From Phoronis ovalis (lineage: Eukaryota > Phoronida > Phoronidae): 12,099 bases of DNA. This document shows, piece after piece, positions 7,889-12,099 of this stretch. Within the stretch, counting starts at the first letter, position 1. The number at the start of each line of letters is the position of its first letter. Location: positions 1 to 12,099 of the forward strand of contig JAOXYB010047791.1 in NCBI GenBank assembly GCA_028565635.1, given 5' to 3'. The notes beneath the pieces were generated by a model. The model did not search any database. It worked only from the letters and a program-made list of their open reading frames with translations, and had not been told where the DNA came from. Made by a program: the position numbers and the translations under genes.

Positions 7889-8315
7889 CTGCTCGCTGTA
7901 TGCTGTTGATTTGTTAAATATTTAACACCCTTGTGACATACTTTCGATGTCATTTCAGCTGTTACTTCTACAAAATCTCTGCTCTCATCAAAATGTAGTG
8001 CACCAACAATACCCTGCTCAACAAACCATGCTGCCAACATTGCAGACAAGTGATCCCTTTTAGCATCATCATAAATTCTAGTAAGCCCACTGCTGCTGAA
8101 GGCTTTAAAGCAAAACTGACATGCGTCAGCTTCCTCCGGCACAGCCACATGGCAGAATTCAATATTGCCATCGTATTTAGCCACAAAAAACTCTTTCATC
8201 TGGACATGCTTCTTCTTCATGAACTGTTCAAAAAGCTCAAGTTTATCAGGATAAAGATCATCACTAAAGCCCTGGCCATCCCTGGCAAGCCTCAAATACA
8301 CCTCAGTTCTAAATT
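7889..8315 (-). CDS. Exon 2 of the unrecognised minus-strand gene, main folded domain
   Basis: The acceptor is AAATTTTATTTCAG (ending at 8316) and the donor is GCGAGCAG|GTATGT (GT at 7888-7887). The 427 bases start in phase 1 and end in phase 2, matching exon 1 before and exon 3 after. It encodes residues 16-158 of the model, a balanced mix of charged and hydrophobic residues that suggests a folded alpha/beta domain. Recognisable landmarks are LRLARDGQGFSDDLYPDKLE near 23-42, a basic KKKHVQMKEFF stretch near 49-59, a cysteine group C70-x10-C81-x2-C84 with H71, the helix-like DDAKRDHLSAMLAAWFVEQG near 98-117, and C142-H143. The cysteine group could bind a metal, but I know no family with this exact pattern and do not assign one. 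No transmembrane segment is visible. It is the longest uninterrupted non-repeat coding signal in the window. Confidence 0.72.
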
Positions 8316-8673
8316 CTGAAATAAAATTTTTTGAGAATAATTATTATAATGTCAATTAAACCAAACATACACAGGCTTGTAATGCATTTTGTTTAGAGTC
8401 AAGTTCCAAGCACTTTTATATATAGCTACTGCACTTGTATGACATTATACTGTAATATCACACACCTGTGTGAAGACAAAGCCAGAGTAACTTAAAATTT
8501 GACATTATGTAGCATATATGTGAATGTCTACACACAGTCATGTAGTTGTGCACTCAAAGACATTTGGCGAGGCGTACACAACTCTGTGATGGTAACCCCA
8601 GAAGGTTGTATACAGAAGAAAGGGATTTGGGAAGTGGTTTATAGCTGGCGAGAATAAAAATATTTTTTAAATT

Positions 8674-8692
8674 AGGTCACGGTCAAAGGTCA
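8674..8692 (+). promoter_or_regulatory. Cluster of nuclear-receptor-type half-sites including a DR1
   Basis: AGGTCA-CGGTCA-A-AGGTCA contains three consecutive half-sites. The last two are spaced by one base, the DR1 layout bound by RXR, HNF4 or COUP-type receptors. Similar hexamers are frequent in the repeats of this window, so this may be repeat sequence rather than a functional site. Confidence 0.3.
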
Positions 8693-8805
8693 TTTGCTCA
8701 GCAGCTGTATATACAAACAAAAACAGCTTATCTTGGAAAAATAAAAGGCAATGTAGATTAGTACTGAATGATCCCAAAATCAATAGGCGCCTTCGCTTGA
8801 CTATA

Positions 8806-8830
8806 TGCCCAGCCACTGTGTGGATGGGTA
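8806..8830. repeat. 25-bp near-palindrome, copy 3
   Basis: TGCCCAGCCAC-TGT-GTGGATGGGTA is the best conserved copy with respect to arm pairing. As at the other copies, the right arm is followed by an A-rich stretch (TAAAAA). It lies about 4.8 kb from the pair at 3893-3965, outside the degenerate array. Confidence 0.75.
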
Positions 8831-8898
8831 TAAAAACTGTTAGGTACTTGTGGAAGTTCTATTCAGCTACGTCTGAGTGAGTCATTTGTTTTAAAAAC

Positions 8899-9489
8899 CA
8901 AAGTGGGAGCTGCATCAGCACATACATGTGCAATAACTCAGGCAATAGGATTATTCATAGCGAAAGACATGTGGCTTTATTCTGTGGTGGGAAACAGTGG
9001 TTTTGTCAACATGACAAATGTTCTCCTTGTAGGAACCACTTTGCTGGTGTTGGTATCCCTATAATTTACAACGAAGTTATCCCAAGCTAGAGTCCCAGCT
9101 ATAGAATGTTCCATTCATATATATTCCTAACTAGCGATGGCTGGACATTACGAGTAACAGAATTTTACAAGACTATTACTACCCATTTCATTGATAATAA
9201 TTGGCTCCTAAAAAGTTACATTTTGCAAACTGTAAAGGTATGATCTCATATGTTTGAAGATTTAGCTGCAGAGCTGACATCAGCTACAGCGAACTGGAAC
9301 CTGAAGAGATCTGGCAACTCGTCTATTACCACTGAAAATGCAAGTAATATCAGTAAGGTGGCAAAGGAAGCTGTTATTATTCACATTACATGTTTTGAAC
9401 ATACCATTAACCTTGCAACACAAGTAACTTAGCTGAGTAGACTGTTAGGAAAAGTGCGACCAGTTGTAGCTTTCTTTTGCCACAGCTAA
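8899..9489 (+). pseudogene. hAT-superfamily transposase fragment, decayed
   Basis: The conceptual translation follows the order of hAT/ZBED-type transposases. AITQAIGLFIAKDMW (8930-8974) and GNSGFVNM come first in one frame. A frame change near 9015-9028 leads into CRNHFAGVGIPIIYNEV, TSDGWTLRVTEFYKTITTHF (from 9130), DNNWLLKSYILQT, LAAELTSATANWNLKRSG, ITTENASN, HITCFEHTINLATQ and LSRLLGKVRPVVAFF. TSDGW and the T-x-N-A-S-N block carry the first two RNase H-like catalytic acidic positions in this family; the second is E here where Asp is usual. In-frame stops lie at 9088-9090 (TAG), 9241-9243 (TGA), 9430-9432 (TAG) and 9487-9489 (TAA). The N-terminal BED finger region and the C-terminal dimerisation domain were not found. 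It is inactive and lies antisense inside intron 1 of the minus-strand gene. Confidence 0.85.
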
Positions 9490-9537
9490 TATGTGTATGT
9501 ACATGTGTGCGTGCATGTATGTCTGTGTCTGTGTATT
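9490..9537. repeat. Degenerate TG-rich microsatellite
   Basis: An imperfect run of TG, TATG and TGCG units (ATGTGTATGTACATGTGTGCG and on to TCTGTGTCTGTGTAT) directly follows the hAT fragment. The reverse strand is open by chance over this run (9407-9634) and gives H/T-rich nonsense. Confidence 0.8.
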
Positions 9538-9989
9538 TCTTAAAAAAATTCTGTTGATATTGTCGATAATGGGGTACACATGTCAGAATTTTTTTACCAT
9601 GTGATATGGTTTTCCGTAAATAAGTTTTTAGCATAGGATAGATTTCTTTAAAGCATTTTTTACCGTGGGTTTAAGGATTTCAAGTTTTTTGCCAAGTGCC
9701 TCCCATGCCTGCCAGTTTCTGTAGGGATATATCACATCATAATTACAGAATGACACTATACCAAATAGAACTAGATAGCCCTTTTGCAAAGGTAGGGTTG
9801 CTGCTAGCTATTAGCTTTCATAAACATTACATGACCTCTAAATTACCTTTCAACATAATTTTTGAACTTAAATTGAAAGCAAATATTAGACATTCAGTGC
9901 TTTGGGCTTAGACTGCCGAGACTGTCACATGTCATATTACATGCCTGCTTAACCAACATTACGACTTGCAACATGTTTCTTCTTTAAAA
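9538..9989. other. Intron 1 segment with no recognised feature
   Basis: This stretch is AT-rich with several poly-T runs. I could not extend the hAT similarity into it. The plus-strand frame at 9696-9911 (71 codons) has no recognisable motif or splice context. Confidence 0.4.
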
Positions 9990-11010
9990 TTAATTGAAAA
10001 GATGCTTCAATAAATTTCACCTTTTAACACCTACATGTTATCAAAGGTCAACAAAACAACTTTTTATAACCTAATACTTTTGACCTCCAAATGACCTTTT
10101 AACCTTGAGGTCATCAGTGGTCTGCCATGGGGATGTCGCACCTCACGTAACATGTCCATAATGGTAACCATCTTCAAGATATAGCTTAGTGAAAATCTGA
10201 AGATCAATAATTAAATTAAATGAAAAAATGCCAAATAAAAAAATCACCTTTTAGAATCGAAATATTCTCAAAGGTCATCAAAATTGGTTTGCTGTAACTT
10301 AATACCATCATTTTTGAACATTTTGAGCATTATTAGAAATTTGACCTCCAAATCACCTTTTGACCCCAAGGTCAACAATGGCATATATATCCTAGGAATG
10401 TCACAATTCAAGTATCATGTTCATAACTGTAGTTGTCTTCTAAATATAGCTTAGTGACAATTAAAGATTAAAAAATTCATAGAAAAGATGCGAAAAAATA
10501 AAAAAATCACCTTTTAGTACAAAAATGTTCTCAAAGGTCATCAAACTTACTTCATTGTAACTTAATTGATGCTATCATTTTGGAACATTTTGAGCAATTT
10601 TTAGAAATTGGACCTTTGACCTCAAATTAAATTACAACAATGGCCTGGGGATGCCACACCTCAAGTACCATGTCCAAAACTGTAATCGTCTTCGAGGTAT
10701 AGCTTAGTGAAAACTGGAAGATCAACATATATATTAATTGAAAAGATGCCAAAAATGAAAATAATTACCTTTTAGTACCGATTGAAATATTCTCAAAGGT
10801 CATCAAAATTACTTTTGTTGTAACTCGATACCATCATTTTGGAATATTTTGAGTAAATTTTATTGACCTTCAAATTACCTTTTAACCTCTCAAGGTCAAC
10901 AATGGCCCACCCCCAGGGATGTCACTCAACAAGTACCAACTTCCTAGAAAAAAAGTGTAATCACCGTCTGTTCGAGTTACAGCTTGCTGAAAATTGGAAA
11001 AAGAAATTGT
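9990..11010. repeat. Tandem array, about four units of roughly 260 bp
   Basis: The landmark (T)CACCTTTTAG/A starts at 10018, 10245, 10508 and 10766 (spacing 227, 263, 258). The landmark AGCTTAGTGAAAA starts at 10183, 10448, 10701 and 10981 (spacing 265, 253, 280). Each unit also carries AAGATGCCAAAAA, TTCTCAAAGGTCATCAAAATT, TTGTAACTTAATACCATCATTTTGG, TTTGACCTCCAAAT, AAGGTCAACAATGGCC, GGGATGTCACACCTCAAGTA and CATGTCCATAACTGTAA. Copies are diverged but alignable by eye. The array lies entirely inside intron 1 and has no consistent open frame. Confidence 0.82.
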
Positions 11011-11050
11011 ACAAAATCAATAGGCTTGCTCACAGTAAATTAGAGCTTAC

Positions 11051-11096
11051 CGAACGGATCACAAGATGCACTGCTGCTTCCTTTTTTTGCCATCAT
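11051..11096 (-). CDS. Candidate first coding exon of the unrecognised minus-strand gene
   Basis: On the minus strand, TAG is followed directly by ATG ATG G (11096-11091). The second ATG has A at -3 and G at +4, a strong animal start context. Fifteen codons follow (MMAKKGSSSASCDPF) plus one base, ending at a near-consensus donor TTCG|GTAAGC (GT at 11050-11049). Phase 1 fits exon 2, which starts with AA, so the junction codon is GAA (Glu16). The short, basic and serine-rich start has no signal-peptide character, suggesting a cytoplasmic or nuclear protein. The implied intron 1 is 2,735 bp and full of repeats. Because the exon is only 46 bases, chance cannot be excluded; an alternative first exon closer to exon 2 exists at 8541-8466. 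Confidence 0.42.
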
Positions 11097-11333
11097 CTAA
11101 TCGTGCTCCTGTAGCTGAGCCAATAGGCAATAGCTATAGGTACTACTAGCTGACCTGGAATCTGGATCTGATCAGATGCTTCCACTTGCCACTGCCGCAA
11201 AACACCTAGCAAATAAAGGTATACTTATAATATCGTTATAAAACCGGATAAAAGCCTTGATCATGAGAATGTACATAATGTCCGCGTTACATTCTTACGA
11301 TGCGCACTTCTGCAGGTTTGATTGGAATATAAC
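11097..11333 (-). promoter_or_regulatory. Putative 5' UTR/promoter side of the minus-strand gene
   Basis: This lies upstream of the candidate start codon. It contains a CCAAT box on the minus strand at 11325-11321 and an inverted one (CCAAT on plus) at 11120-11124. A plus-strand TATAAAA lies at 11237-11243. An acceptor-like TTTATTTGCTAG (about 11219-11208, minus) could begin a leader exon, since a minus frame is open from there to the TAG before the ATG. The start of transcription cannot be fixed from sequence. Confidence 0.25.
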
Positions 11334-11359
11334 TGAGACTAATATAACTATTAGTCTCA
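11334..11359. repeat. Perfect hairpin, 11-bp stem and 4-base loop
   Basis: TGAGACTAATA (11334-11344) and TATTAGTCTCA (11349-11359) are exact reverse complements around the loop TAAC. It lies next to the CCAAT motif at 11321-11325 in the presumed upstream region of the minus-strand gene. Confidence 0.85.
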
Positions 11360-11680
11360 AGAATATAACTACAACTACACAAGAGAGGGCGAAACCGGGA
11401 TCTATAACAACATGCCGAAGTATCCTTACGCAACATTACAATTTATAATATTTATTACAGTAACTAAAAAAATTTAAAAAATATACAGTAGACCAATGAA
11501 ATTTTATACTGAGCACAATCCAAGGACAATTAAAGTATATTACGAGGCAACACAAGAAATATCGCTGAGAAACTTTAGAACTACATTTTTGGTAAACAAA
11601 TACTGAGCTATTACGAGAGTAATATGTTTACCGGCGAACTTCTTCTCATTTTCGAAGAAATTAAATATCCAGTCAAAATT
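11360..11680. other. AT-rich stretch with no recognised feature
   Basis: No exon, repeat family or domain was identified. Poly-A runs at about 11465-11485 are the only low-complexity signal. Confidence 0.4.
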
Positions 11681-11689
11681 GCCCAGTTC

Positions 11690-11855
11690 AGCCCGGGATC
11701 TGCATCAGAGACCGGGAATACACCCGGGGGGTACTTGGTTATGATTTTAGTGGGGTCCTGCCACCCGATACCGAGGTAACACTCATTCTATGCAAACTGA
11801 ACTCAGATGTTGTGTTCCGCTTCCCGAATTCATAATTCCCTCCTATATAAATAAA
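11690..11855. other. GC- and CpG-rich patch followed by TATA/AATAAA block
   Basis: Two CCCGGG sites (11692-11697 and 11723-11728), a GGGGGG run and several CpGs stand out from the AT-rich surroundings. TATATAAATAAA follows at 11844-11855, combining a TATA-like sequence and an AATAAA. This could be a core promoter, the edge of another LTR, or part of an uncharacterised repeat. I found no TG...CA termini or duplication to support an LTR. Confidence 0.35.
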
Positions 11856-11946
11856 GCCCGGCCATAAAAAAGTAAAAGTAATTCCAACAATTGTTCCAAG
11901 GCAATGTAAAAGTCAGAACTAATAACCCACGAACATCAGCGTCAAC

Positions 11947-11994
11947 TTCGTAAAGGAATACTGGGTGAAACTTTCGTATTCGTAAAGGAATACT
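11947..11994. repeat. 16-bp direct repeat with 32-bp period
   Basis: TTCGTAAAGGAATACT occurs at 11947-11962 and again at 11979-11994, separated by 16 unrelated bases. Confidence 0.85.
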
Positions 11995-12099
11995 AAATAA
12001 ATTCATAACCCAAATTTATAAACAAAACGAAAAATTACCCTTGGATCATAGTACACCGAGATAAGGAGGAAATTGTGACATATATTTGGAAGGGTATAT

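Larger units (their letters stand above)
8316..8898. other. Intron 1 segment with AGGTCA cluster
   Basis: This lies between exon 2 and the hAT pseudogene. It holds a cluster of nuclear-receptor-like half-sites at 8674-8692, the third 25-bp near-palindrome at 8806, and an alternative first exon on the minus strand (8541-8466) described in the findings. Nothing else coding was recognised. Confidence 0.4.

Noticed and set aside
8050-8319. Plus-strand frame of 89 codons and minus-strand second frame at 7968-8186
   Set aside because: Both are shadows of exon 2, whose frame has the matching splice phases.
8316-8430. Donor-like GTATGT on the minus strand at 8370, only about 55 bp before exon 2
   Set aside because: The phase it would leave does not fit exon 2 and brings stop codons; no start codon is available in the fitting frame.
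10863-11114. Plus-strand open frame of 83 codons
   Set aside because: It starts in a unit of the 260-bp array and ends antisense to the candidate first exon; no motif.

Overview
This window looks like nuclear DNA from a multicellular animal, most likely an invertebrate, although the sequence does not fix the lineage. Evidence for this is the AT-rich, mostly non-coding character, phase-consistent GT-AG introns, AATAAA-type polyadenylation signals, a Metaviridae-style solo LTR, hAT-superfamily transposon remains, a Tudor-like (chromatin-reader type) exon relic, and long arrays of decayed repeats. There are no bacterial-type operons, Shine-Dalgarno-led genes, tRNA or rRNA genes, or CRISPR arrays.

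Layout, left to right. Positions 133-712 (+) hold a broken exon encoding a small Tudor-like barrel. It carries a one-base frameshift and is split by a 385-bp solo LTR (296-680) flanked by a 4-bp target duplication (CAGA); reading across the empty site restores the frame. Positions 720-1700 are AT-rich with only a small 24-bp tandem duplication. Positions 1705-2030 are a 326-bp non-autonomous DNA transposon (hAT-like MITE).

From 11096 down to about 2520 the minus strand carries a split gene that I reconstructed from splice signals: exon 1 11096-11051, exon 2 8315-7889, exon 3 5405-5078, exon 4 2922-2836, and a tentative last exon 2618-2520 with AATAAA at 2281-2276. Junction phases (1, 2, 0, 0) agree all the way along and the parts sum to 987 bases (328 residues plus stop). 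The product is unrecognised: a compact, cysteine-containing domain of about 140 residues followed by a very hydrophilic, probably disordered tail.

The introns of that gene are packed with repeats. Introns 2 and 3 (about 5860-7660 and 3300-5060) contain a heavily diverged, same-orientation repeat family on both sides of exon 3. Intron 1 contains a hAT transposase pseudogene on the opposite strand (8899-9489, with stops and a frameshift), a TG-rich microsatellite, and a roughly 260-bp tandem array of about four units (9990-11010) rich in AGGTCA motifs. A 25-bp near-palindrome (TGCCCA...TGGGCA) recurs at 3893, 3941 and 8806.

The right end (11100-12099) holds the putative promoter side of the minus-strand gene, a perfect 11-bp-stem hairpin, a GC- and CpG-rich patch followed by a TATA/AATAAA block, and a short direct repeat. 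I recognise no coding exon beyond 11100. The main candidates for undescribed biology are the unrecognised split gene and the repeat families that fill its introns; no complete multi-gene system is visible.
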